A stretch of 33,463 nucleotides of DNA. It comes from Candidatus Latescibacterota bacterium. Lineage in GTDB: Bacteria > Latescibacterota > UBA2968 > GCA-2709665. Location: positions 1 to 33,463 of the forward strand of contig JAAXHE010000189.1 of NCBI GenBank assembly GCA_012271065.1. The letters are read 5' to 3'. The notes under the pieces are model-generated. The model had not been told where the DNA came from. It saw only the letters and a list, made by a program, of their open reading frames with translations, and ran no database searches. Positions 27,158-33,463 of this stretch are shown here, piece after piece (position 1 is the first letter of the stretch; the number at the start of each line of letters is the position of its first letter). The position numbers were made by a program, and so were the translations under genes.

Positions 27158-28606
27158 ATGGTAAGGAGAAAGGAGCGCGCGCCGACCTCCCGCGTGCGCT
27201 TTGGCTTTTCGCGTGTGGATATTACGCCGCCGGTGGGGATCTACCATCGCATGTGGGGCGCGGCCAGGCACGACAGGGCCAAGGGCGTTCACCGTCCGAT
27301 TCTGGGCGACGTGCTGGTTTTCGGGTCGGTGGACGCACCCGGAGAAATTCGGCTGGTTCGCGCGCATCTGGACCTGGTCGGCCTTGTCGCCCGGCAGTAT
27401 ACGGCGCTGGTGACGTCGCTCGGCGACGCCGCGGGCGTGGGTCCGGAACGGGTGGACGTGACGTTCTCCCACACCCACGCTTCCGGATGGTACGCGCCGG
27501 ATCGATTCGTCATGCCCGGAGGCGAGCTGATCGAGCCGTTTCTGAAAGAGGTGGGAAATAAGCTGGCGAAGGCTTGCGGGGAGGCGATATCGGGGATGGG
27601 GGAGGCGTTGGTCACCTTTGCCACCGGTCATTGCAACATGGCGGCGGACAGGGACTATCGGGATGACGCGTTCGGAGGTTTCGTCTGCGGATACAATCCG
27701 GAGGGTGACGGGGACGATACCCTGCTGGTGGGCCGGCTGTGCGACGGAGACGGCAGGGCCGTGGCGACGGTGGTGAACTATGCCTGCCACCCGACCACGC
27801 TCGCATGGGAGAATACCCTGATCAGCCCGGATTACGTGGGTGCGATGCGGGACGAAGTCGAGCGGGTTACCGGGGCGCCCTGCACGTTCGCGCTGGCGCC
27901 CTGCGGAGACCTGGGTCCGAAAGACGGATTCGTGGGGGATCTCGACGTCGCGGAGAAGAACGGACGCCAGCTCGGGTTTGCGGTGCTTTCCGTTCTGATG
28001 TCGATGGGGCCGCCGGGCACGGACTTCGAATACCAGGGCCCCGTCATCTCGGGTGCCACCATCGGCACGTGGGCGCACGCGGCATTCGGCAGGGATCGTC
28101 TGCGGGAGGTCTCCGTTTTTGCCGGAGGTGTGTATTCCGTGGATCTGCCGATGAAAAAACGCCAGGACCCTGAAACGCTCCAGGATGAGCTGGCGCGGTG
28201 GTCGGAAGCCGAACGGGCGGCCGATTCCGCCGGAGACGCCGTGGAGGCGCGAACCTGCGGCGCAAGGGCGGAGCGGGCCAGAAGATGGCTGGCGCGGATT
28301 GCGAACCTGCCGCCGGGCGAGACGTACCCGTATCGATTCTCCGTATACCGGATGGGAGATGCCGTCTGGGTGACCTGCGGCGGGGAACCCTACAGCGATC
28401 TCCAGGTGGCGCTGCGCCGGCGGTTTCCCGGGTTTGCGATTCTGGTTTCTCCTCTGGCGGGCAACGTGCAGGTCGCTTACCTGCTGCGGAAAGACGCGTA
28501 CGGCAAGGGACTCTACCAGGAGGAGCCGTCGAGTCTCGCGCCCGGCTGTCTGGAGATCCTGACCGGAGCGATCGCGGAACGAATTGAAGAGATCACCGCC
28601 GAATAG
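27158..28606 (+). CDS. Neutral/alkaline ceramidase-like protein, nucleophile missing
   Basis: The 482-residue product matches the N-terminal catalytic domain of neutral (non-lysosomal) ceramidases: FSRVDITPPVG, FSHTHASG (H105 and H107 as zinc ligands) and NYACHPTTL (H211). The ceramidase nucleophile motif GDVSPN reads GDLGPK here, with Gly253 where Ser is expected. True N-acylsphingosine hydrolysis is therefore doubtful, and many 'ceramidase-like' bacterial proteins are uncharacterised. The usual C-terminal Ig-like domain of real neutral ceramidases is absent, and there is no signal peptide. ATG 27158 fits GGGGAG at about 27144-27149; the ATG at 27149 lies on top of that site. Confidence 0.85.
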   Translation: MVRRKERAPTSRVRFGFSRVDITPPVGIYHRMWGAARHDRAKGVHRPILGDVLVFGSVDAPGEIRLVRAHLDLVGLVARQYTALVTSLGDAAGVGPERVDVTFSHTHASGWYAPDRFVMPGGELIEPFLKEVGNKLAKACGEAISGMGEALVTFATGHCNMAADRDYRDDAFGGFVCGYNPEGDGDDTLLVGRLCDGDGRAVATVVNYACHPTTLAWENTLISPDYVGAMRDEVERVTGAPCTFALAPCGDLGPKDGFVGDLDVAEKNGRQLGFAVLSVLMSMGPPGTDFEYQGPVISGATIGTWAHAAFGRDRLREVSVFAGGVYSVDLPMKKRQDPETLQDELARWSEAERAADSAGDAVEARTCGARAERARRWLARIANLPPGETYPYRFSVYRMGDAVWVTCGGEPYSDLQVALRRRFPGFAILVSPLAGNVQVAYLLRKDAYGKGLYQEEPSSLAPGCLEILTGAIAERIEEITAE

Positions 28607-28628
28607 ATTCCAGGACGAGGGAGTGAAA

Positions 28629-29519
28629 ATGGCCGAGTTCGCATATCGTCCGGCTGCCGACACCTATCGTTTCGAAACCGAGGCGATGACCGGCGAAATC
28701 CGCGCGTCCGGAGACTATCACGGGGTGTGGACGCTTACGGACAAAGTCACCGGGAGGCAGGTGATCCATCCGAAATATTCCGCGTTGAACCTGTTCCGGT
28801 TGTTCGCGGTTCACCAGGGTCTGGATCAACCGCGTCTGATGGACCGGACCATCGACGTCCGGGACAACGCCATCGAAATACACTGGCCCGTTACCGAAAC
28901 GCATCAGGGCGCGCTGACCGCCCGCTACGAGGTGGTAGAGCCGAATTGTATCGACTTGACGATACGGGTAGCGTGCGAAGGGACCTATGCCGGATACGAG
29001 CTCTTCCTTTCGAATTATTTCGATAAGACCCTGCGGCCTCACGTCTATCTGCACGGAAGCCGGTACGGCCGGGCGAGCGAGGCCCCTGAGCTGGTTGTTC
29101 CCATGGTGAATGACGTCTTTCGCGGGACCGTCATCGTGTTTCCGAGGGACCCGCACGCCGCGAGGCGCTGCGTCGACGGACGGTGGAACCGCAGTGAGAG
29201 CAACTCGCCTACCGTGCAGATGTGCCCGGTCCGGTATTACGGCTATCCGTTCTCGTTCCTGACTGACGCAGGGAGTCGGTTGGGCGTTGTGTTGATGTCG
29301 ACGGAGGCGGACTGCTATGCCATCAGTACCCGGTATCACGTGGATGACGAAGCCGATCGAATGACGGATTACAGCGCGTTCGATTTCTCGCTTTTCGGCG
29401 ACGACCTGGTGCCGGGCAGCAGTCGCACGGTCCGGATGCGGCTGGCGTTGACGGAGGTCGATGAGGCCCTGTCCCAGCCCCTGGCGTACTATCGGGCGTT
29501 TGCGGAAGACGGACGGTGA
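28629..29519 (+). CDS. Hypothetical protein, beta-rich
   Basis: I do not recognise this 296-residue protein. It has no signal peptide or membrane segment. It is rich in alternating hydrophobic/polar strands and contains GVWTLTDKVTGRQVIHP near the N-terminus, a 'YGYPFSFLTDAGSRLGVVLMS' stretch of beta strands, and ends in a Leu/Arg/Val strand. The pattern is reminiscent of galactose-mutarotase-like or other sugar-binding sandwiches, but that is a guess. GAGGGAG precedes GTG 28623 and ATG 28629; the ATG is used. It follows the ceramidase-like gene by 22 bp and is probably co-transcribed. Confidence 0.7.
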   Translation: MAEFAYRPAADTYRFETEAMTGEIRASGDYHGVWTLTDKVTGRQVIHPKYSALNLFRLFAVHQGLDQPRLMDRTIDVRDNAIEIHWPVTETHQGALTARYEVVEPNCIDLTIRVACEGTYAGYELFLSNYFDKTLRPHVYLHGSRYGRASEAPELVVPMVNDVFRGTVIVFPRDPHAARRCVDGRWNRSESNSPTVQMCPVRYYGYPFSFLTDAGSRLGVVLMSTEADCYAISTRYHVDDEADRMTDYSAFDFSLFGDDLVPGSSRTVRMRLALTEVDEALSQPLAYYRAFAEDGR

Positions 29520-29609
29520 CCGTCTGAAAGATCGTCCGCGGACGGTTTACCGCGAGGTTCAGGGATTGCGCTGTAGTGCGGGATTCCGGCAACTGAAACA
29601 ACTTCAGGG

Positions 29610-29638
29610 TTGAATCGCGGCTGGCTTATTCCTATTTT
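29610..29638 (+). promoter_or_regulatory. Promoter suggesting a leaderless NHL-gene transcript
   Basis: TTGAAT (29610-29615) and TATTTT (29633-29638) are spaced by 17 bp. The -10 ends 7 bp before the ATG at 29646, so transcription would begin at or next to the start codon. No Shine-Dalgarno precedes this ATG, which fits a leaderless mRNA. Confidence 0.5.
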
Positions 29639-29645
29639 TACAAAG

Positions 29646-30839
29646 ATGAAATTACTGAATCTGGTGTGGGTCCGGCTCGCGTTCGTGGTCTGGGCGTCCG
29701 TGGCCGTGGCGGCCTGCGGGAAGACGCCGCCCACCGTGGACGATGATCTCTACGAAGCGTATCCCGGGTTGCCCTATGGAATCATGATCACCATCGCCGG
29801 CACCGGAGATCCGGGGAGGAATGCCTCCGGATCGGGTCCTCTCGACTCGGAATTATATTTCCCTCAGGATATGGCCGTCGGCCCCGACGGCCGGACGTAC
29901 ATTCTGGACTGGAACAACAATCGGGTTGTCGTGATCGACAACGGAACCTTGCGCCCTCTGATCGGCAACGGCGAACCGGGCGCGGCGCCTGCGGGTCCCG
30001 CGCTCGAAGTAGGCGTTGATCATCCGGCTCATATTTCGTTCGATCCGCAGGGGCGGTTGATCCTGTCGGCCTGGCAGAACTCAAGGATCCTGCGATACGA
30101 CAATACCTCGCGCCGCGTCGAACCCATCGCCGGCCGGGGCGATCGCGGGTTCAGGGGCGATGGCGGCCCCGCTCTGGATGCCTCGCTGAATCTGCCGAGC
30201 TCCACGGCTTTCGATCCGTCCGGCCGCATGTATATCTCCGATCAGGGAAACCTCCGCATTCGAAGGGTTGATCTGAACGGTGTCATCTCTACCGTTGCGG
30301 GCACCGGACGGGAGGGGTTTTCCGGGGACGGCGGTCCGGCGACCCTGGCCGATCTGTATGCGCCCACGGGTGACGCAGCGCAGCCTGCCGGCCGGATCAC
30401 GATGGATGGCCGGGGCAACCTTTATATCGCCGATACGTTCAACAACCGGATACGCATGGTGGATACCAGCGGCAGGATCAGCACGGTGGCCGGCGGCGGC
30501 AGTATTGGCGCGACCGCCGGTACGTACTCCGGAGACGGCGGGCCGGCAACCCAGGCCAGCCTTTCGCGCCCGAGCGACGTGGCCGTCGACGCGGAGGGCA
30601 ACCTGTATATTGCTGACACAGGCAACCATTGTATCCGGAAGGTGGATACGGAGGGGATAATCACCACGCTTGCCGGCCGGTGCGGCGAGCCCGGTTTCAA
30701 GGGCGACAGCGACCATCCCCGGTGGGGAAAACTCAGGAGTCCGTACGGAGTCGCGCTCGACAGGGAAGAGAATCTGTATATCGCGGATACGTTCAATCAT
30801 CGCATCCGCCTGGTGTACAAGCGTATCGCCGAACGATGA
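29646..30839 (+). CDS. NHL-repeat lipoprotein
   Basis: The 397-residue product has a lipoprotein signal (hydrophobic residues ~10-23, lipobox VAAC with Cys24) and then an NHL beta-propeller. Repeats are clear: GFRGDGGPALDASLNLPSS, GFSGDGGPATLADLYAPT, YSGDGGPATQASLSRPSD and a last partial GFKGDSDHPRWGKLRSPYG. Each is followed by a 'LYIADTxNxRIRxVD' blade. The propeller is probably outside the inner membrane and may bind a protein or ligand. An in-frame TTG at 29610 would add 12 residues but lies in the promoter and lacks a ribosome-binding site. An intergenic hairpin follows its stop. Confidence 0.88.
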   Translation: MKLLNLVWVRLAFVVWASVAVAACGKTPPTVDDDLYEAYPGLPYGIMITIAGTGDPGRNASGSGPLDSELYFPQDMAVGPDGRTYILDWNNNRVVVIDNGTLRPLIGNGEPGAAPAGPALEVGVDHPAHISFDPQGRLILSAWQNSRILRYDNTSRRVEPIAGRGDRGFRGDGGPALDASLNLPSSTAFDPSGRMYISDQGNLRIRRVDLNGVISTVAGTGREGFSGDGGPATLADLYAPTGDAAQPAGRITMDGRGNLYIADTFNNRIRMVDTSGRISTVAGGGSIGATAGTYSGDGGPATQASLSRPSDVAVDAEGNLYIADTGNHCIRKVDTEGIITTLAGRCGEPGFKGDSDHPRWGKLRSPYGVALDREENLYIADTFNHRIRLVYKRIAER

Positions 30840-30858
30840 TCTCCCGGCAGGCGGGAGA
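30840..30858. terminator. Hairpin after the NHL gene
   Basis: TCTCCCG (30840-30846) pairs perfectly with CGGGAGA (30852-30858) around GCAGG, starting at the base after the stop codon. It has no T-tract, so intrinsic termination is uncertain; it may instead slow or partly end transcription before the thioredoxin gene. Confidence 0.4.
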
Positions 30859-30900
30859 CCTGGTGTTCGGGATTCGATACCGTTTCTCGAGGGTTCGTCT

Positions 30901-31404
30901 ATGTGTGGAACGAATCTGCTGCGTATCGCCGGCATCGTGCTGGGTGCGGGTCTGATCTGTTGTTTTGCCGACGTCGCGGCAGCCGGAGGCGATAAACCGC
31001 GTTCCGTGCCGCGTGTGCAGGTTGTCACGCTCGAAGGCGATACGCTGAATCTTGCCGACGTCTGCGAAGGCAAGCCATCCTTCGTCTACTTGTGGGCAAC
31101 CTGGTGCAAGTCCTGCAAGAAGGATTTGAAGAACGTCTTCAAGTTGAGGAAGAAATTCGGCGACAGGGTCCAGGTCTTCGGCATTGCCTGGAAGAACAGC
31201 GCGGAGGAAATCCAGACCTTCTTCGCGGACAGGAAGGAAACGCTGCACAGCTACATTGATTCGGATGGCAGGGTGTTCGAAGCCTTCGAGACGCGTTTGA
31301 CACCCACGGTTGTCATTGTCAATGCGCGGGGCGAGGTCCTTTTTTCCGGTTACCGTTCCTTTAGGACATACAGGAAAATTCTGGAAAAGTCGTTGAAGGG
31401 TTAG
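30901..31404 (+). CDS. Exported TlpA/thioredoxin-like protein
   Basis: The 167-residue product has a signal peptide (hydrophobic residues 6-25, ending near ADVAAAG) and a thioredoxin fold with redox motif C69-KS-C72 (WATWCKSC) and cis-Pro in RLTPTVVIV. FYLW-type strand and the YRSFRTY tail fit the TlpA/ResA family. It probably reduces or oxidises disulfides outside the cytoplasmic membrane. GAGGG lies seven bases before ATG 30901. The beta-barrel gene begins 32 bp after its stop with its own GGAGG, suggesting co-transcription. The two genes may work together on envelope cysteines or metals. Confidence 0.88.
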   Translation: MCGTNLLRIAGIVLGAGLICCFADVAAAGGDKPRSVPRVQVVTLEGDTLNLADVCEGKPSFVYLWATWCKSCKKDLKNVFKLRKKFGDRVQVFGIAWKNSAEEIQTFFADRKETLHSYIDSDGRVFEAFETRLTPTVVIVNARGEVLFSGYRSFRTYRKILEKSLKG

Positions 31405-31436
31405 CTGCAAATAACGTCGCTGGAGGATCCACGACC

Positions 31437-32411
31437 ATGAGACGCGCGTTGCCGGTTTTCCCGCTGTTTCTGTTCGCCCAACTGATTCTCACGGACCAGC
31501 TCGTACTGGCGCAGCCGGGCGTGAGTTGACGCCGCCCCGTGCTCCCGGGCGGGAGAATGCTGCAGGGCAGTCTGATTTCGAAGGACCTTCTGGTTCTGAG
31601 CATGAATTACGAATACGAGTATCTGGGCGATGCGAAGTTCGGTACCGGACCGATACCCAACATCAACCAGGAAGTGACCAGCATGTCAACGGTATCCGTA
31701 TTCGCAAGTTACGGGGTCACGGAATGGTTCGGCGTCGCCGTGGTGCTTCCGTTTCGTTCCATAACCAACGACAAAATTCTCCTTCCAGGTCAGTACGACA
31801 ACCAGTATCTGGGCGGCGAGTACGTCCGGCACGCCGCCGGTCTCGGCGACGTCGTTCTGATGTTGAACTTTGCTCCGCCTCTGCCGGAAGCGTTGCCCGG
31901 GCTTCTTTTTTCGGCAGGCGTCAAGCTAGCGAACGGGTCGACCCACGCGGTCGATGAGTACGGCGAGCGGTTCGCCGATCTGCTGCAGGTGGGTTCCGGC
32001 AGCATGGACCCCATTCTCTCTGTCAGTCTTTCGCGCTCGTTCGAAAACCTGTTCTTCTCCGGTATGCTGTTCACCCGCATTATTTCCCGCGAGAATGTAT
32101 ACGGATACAAATACGGAAACGAGTTTCAAGGCATCTTTTCCATGGATTATCTCCACGGGGACAAGCTCATTGCGGGTCTCAGCCTGAACCACGTTCACAC
32201 GGCCCGCGATTTTTTCCAATATGGAAAGATCGCCCGAAAACGTGGGGGCACCTGGGTTTATCTTGCGCCGAAGCTGGGCGTACGGGCGATGGAGAATCTG
32301 AGCCTGGAAGCGAGATTGCCGTTTCCTGTTTACCAGAATGTGAATGAGAGCCAGCTGACTTCCAATTATCAGCTCCACGTGGGCGCCACGTATCACTTTT
32401 TCGCCCGCTAG
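31437..32411 (+). pseudogene. Outer-membrane beta-barrel protein interrupted by in-frame TGA
   Basis: ATG 31437 follows GGAGG at 31422-31426 and encodes a signal peptide (PVFPLFLFAQLILTDQLVLA, cleaved before QPGVS). At codon 31, TGA (31527-31529) interrupts the same frame, which then continues without break to 32411. The downstream part is a transporter-like outer-membrane beta-barrel with NYEYEYLGDAKFG, SVFASYGVTEWFGVAVVLPF, YGYKYGNEFQG and a final YQLHVGATYHFFAR with an aromatic C-terminal end. Without the stop it would be ~324 residues, normal for the family. A GC hairpin starts 3 bases after the TGA. Options: a nonsense mutation, a sequencing error, or recoding (selenocysteine). A restart at GTG 31539 would lose the signal peptide. 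Confidence 0.75.
31532..31552 (+). promoter_or_regulatory. GC hairpin immediately after the in-frame UGA
   Basis: CCGCCC (31532-31537) pairs perfectly with GGGCGG (31547-31552) around a 9-nt loop (CGTGCTCCC), starting 3 nt after the UGA at 31527-31529. Position is in the range where bacterial SECIS elements lie, but the short stem and loop have no diagnostic SelB motif that I can confirm. Confidence 0.3.
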
Positions 32412-32590
32412 TCCTGTCCCAAAAATTCCTCACCATTCGACCGGCGATTCATCCCGTCTCGCTACGTTCCCCTCGCTCGCCGACCTTACGCAGGTCGCCT
32501 GCGTCCCGGGGCCGGTTCCTGAGCCTGTCGAAGGATGCGAGCCAGGCGACTCGACGGTCGAATTTTGGCAACTTAATTCCGGGACAGAAC
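32411..32590. repeat. Palindromic MITE/REP-like element C, 180-bp form
   Basis: The ends GTCCTGTCCC and GGGACAGAAC are inverted repeats with one mismatch, and inner arms CATTCGACCG (32434-32443) and CGGTCGAA (32554-32561) pair as well. The centre contains the GCCTGTCGAAGG-type sequence often seen in dispersed repeats, GACCTtacgcAGGTC and short GC blocks, and no gene. It begins in the last base of the barrel gene's stop codon and fills the space up to repeat A. The 52-bp element at 9378 shares both ends. Confidence 0.7.
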
Positions 32591-32593
32591 ACT

Positions 32594-32644
32594 AACAGTC
32601 CGTTGGATAAGTTGCTCTGCAGGCAAGGCCGATCCATTGTGACC
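32594..32644 (+). repeat. Dispersed repeat A, copy 3
   Basis: It matches 1-51 (inverted) at 43 of 51 bases and 14750-14786 in its first two-thirds. It lies directly after element C and its last six bases overlap the GTG start of the methyltransferase at 32639. Confidence 0.75.
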
Positions 32645-33370
32645 CCGAATGAAACCGAAAAGATGTGGGCCGAACTGGCGCCGGTGTACGACGTCATGTA
32701 TCAGTGGAAGGACTATCGGACCGAATCAGAGCGGGTCCATCAACTGATCCGGGCGCACCGTTTGTCGCACGGTAACACACTGCTGGACGTCGCGTGCGGG
32801 ACCGGGGGGCATACCCGATATCTGCGGGACCATTACGATATCACCGGCGTGGATCTGAATCGGGAAATGTTGAAGGTAGCCCGCAGAAAAATACCCGGTG
32901 TCACATTTCTGTCCCGGGACATGACGTCCTTCAATCTCAAGCGTCGCTTTGACGCGGTCATCTGTCTGTTCAGTTCAATCGCCTACGTCAGGACGTACCG
33001 GAACCTGAAACGGACGATCGCCTGTTTTGCAAGACATCTGAAACCCGGCGGCATTCTGATTATCGAGCCCTTTTTCACGAAAGAGACGTTCGCTGCAGGA
33101 TCGATCCACGGAGGCACGCTTGAAGCCGACGGCGTAAAAATCTCCAGGCACAACGTGAGTCGCCGCCGCGGAAACCTGGCCGTCCTCGATTTTCATTTTC
33201 TCCTTTCTACGAAAAAAGGCACCCGGTATTTCCGCGACACCCACGAGATGGCCTTGTTCGACAGGGAGAGATTTCTCGAGATTATGGCGCATGCGGGTCT
33301 GCGGCCGAGGTACAAGGAAAGCGGTCTGATGCCCGGCCGGGGACTCTACGTCTCGCTGAAGGCCGTTTGA
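32639..33370 (+). CDS. Class I SAM-dependent methyltransferase
   Basis: The 243-residue product has the SAM-binding motif I LLDVACGTGGHTRYL, an acidic motif (ITGVDLNREML), motif III-like VICLFSSIAYV and a PGGILIIEPF strand. It resembles small-molecule methyltransferases (SAM-dependent, glycine-sarcosine-like architecture), but the substrate is unknown. GTG 32639 is used because VTPNETEKMWAELAPVYDVMY reads like a normal N-terminus; an ATG at 32663 (MWAELAPVYD) is the alternative. A TTG at 32603 lies inside repeat A and is unlikely. No strong Shine-Dalgarno is visible. Confidence 0.85.
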   Translation: MTPNETEKMWAELAPVYDVMYQWKDYRTESERVHQLIRAHRLSHGNTLLDVACGTGGHTRYLRDHYDITGVDLNREMLKVARRKIPGVTFLSRDMTSFNLKRRFDAVICLFSSIAYVRTYRNLKRTIACFARHLKPGGILIIEPFFTKETFAAGSIHGGTLEADGVKISRHNVSRRRGNLAVLDFHFLLSTKKGTRYFRDTHEMALFDRERFLEIMAHAGLRPRYKESGLMPGRGLYVSLKAV

Positions 33371-33372
33371 AC

Positions 33373-33409
33373 CGCCGGATCCAGCATTGGTCGCCCCGGA
33401 TCGGCGTTT
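33373..33409 (+). terminator. Terminator-like hairpin after the methyltransferase
   Basis: CGCCG plus ATCC (33373-33382, with G33378 bulged) pairs with GGAT plus CGGCG (33398-33406), and TTT follows. It starts three bases after the stop codon. Confidence 0.55.
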
Positions 33410-33438
33410 GAAATCGAACGAAACGCCCACTCCAAGTG

Positions 33439-33463
33439 AAGCTGTCTTAAAATTCCCAGCGGT
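33439..33463 (+). repeat. Short repeat B, copy 2 (cut by window end)
   Basis: AAGCTGTcTTAAAATTcCC matches 9279-9297 with two differences, and the following bases are similar with a small offset. The repeat probably continues beyond the window. Confidence 0.45.

Noticed and set aside
26213..28663. Very long open frame on the minus strand (816 codons) opposite the PhyH and ceramidase-like genes
   Set aside because: No recognisable motifs; it runs opposite two well-conserved genes and reflects GC-rich codon use.
29533..29544. Palindrome CGTCCGCGGACG after the hypothetical gene
   Set aside because: No loop or T-tract; it may be a protein site, but a single site cannot support that.
31437..31529. 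Separate 30-residue peptide gene
   Set aside because: It is a signal peptide in frame with the barrel domain, so it is better read as the start of that gene.

Overview
The window is GC-rich bacterial chromosome. It looks Gram-negative: it encodes an outer-membrane beta-barrel family protein, lipobox lipoproteins and an exported thioredoxin. The mix of genes suggests an uncultured FCB-type lineage such as Latescibacterota, or a Poribacteria-like group. That mix is a GWxTD-domain protein, single-chain indolepyruvate:ferredoxin oxidoreductase, a Gfo/Idh dehydrogenase with SEVP in place of EKP, phytanoyl-CoA dioxygenase, a ceramidase-like protein, propeller glycosidase-like proteins and HyuA/HyuB. 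The lineage is inference; no rRNA or tRNA gene was seen to anchor it.

Region 1 (1-5571) is housekeeping. queG and miaB (tRNA modification) overlap by 20 bp. They are followed by lipA (lipoyl synthase), a small Rieske ferredoxin almost touching lipA, and an exported GWxTD protein with its own sigma70-like promoter. Region 2 (5666-11816) holds three metabolic oxidoreductases: fused indolepyruvate:ferredoxin oxidoreductase, a Gfo/Idh/MocA protein, and a 2-hydroxyacid dehydrogenase closely resembling plant peroxisomal hydroxypyruvate reductase HPR1.

Region 3 (11918-21810) has a minus-strand propeller glycosidase-like gene divergent from dusA and a minus-strand cysteine hydrolase. Next comes a compact plus-strand run: N,N-dimethylformamidase-like protein, CocE/NonD hydrolase, HyuA and HyuB. 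With the D-aminoacylase-type amidohydrolase at 23620, this forms a block rich in C-N and ester hydrolases, perhaps a catabolic route for a substituted amide, hydantoin or lactam. Region 4 (21885-23503) is a tandem pair of ankyrin lipoproteins, the second broken by a frameshift. Region 5 (25258-29519) is a four-gene run: propeller protein, PhyH-type dioxygenase, ceramidase-like protein and an unrecognised protein. Region 6 (29646-33370) has an NHL-repeat lipoprotein with a possible leaderless promoter, an exported TlpA-like thioredoxin, a beta-barrel protein interrupted by an in-frame UGA right after its signal peptide, and a SAM methyltransferase.

Non-coding structure is notable. A 51-bp dispersed repeat occurs inverted at both window ends, with a shorter copy at 14750. 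A palindromic MITE/REP-like element occurs in a 52-bp form (9378-9429) and a 180-bp form (32411-32590) with matching ends. A third short repeat is at 9279 and at the last 25 bases. No gene-free stretch exceeds 300 bp; the longest (32412-32638, 227 bp) is nearly all repeat. I saw no CRISPR array, transposase, integrase, rRNA or tRNA.
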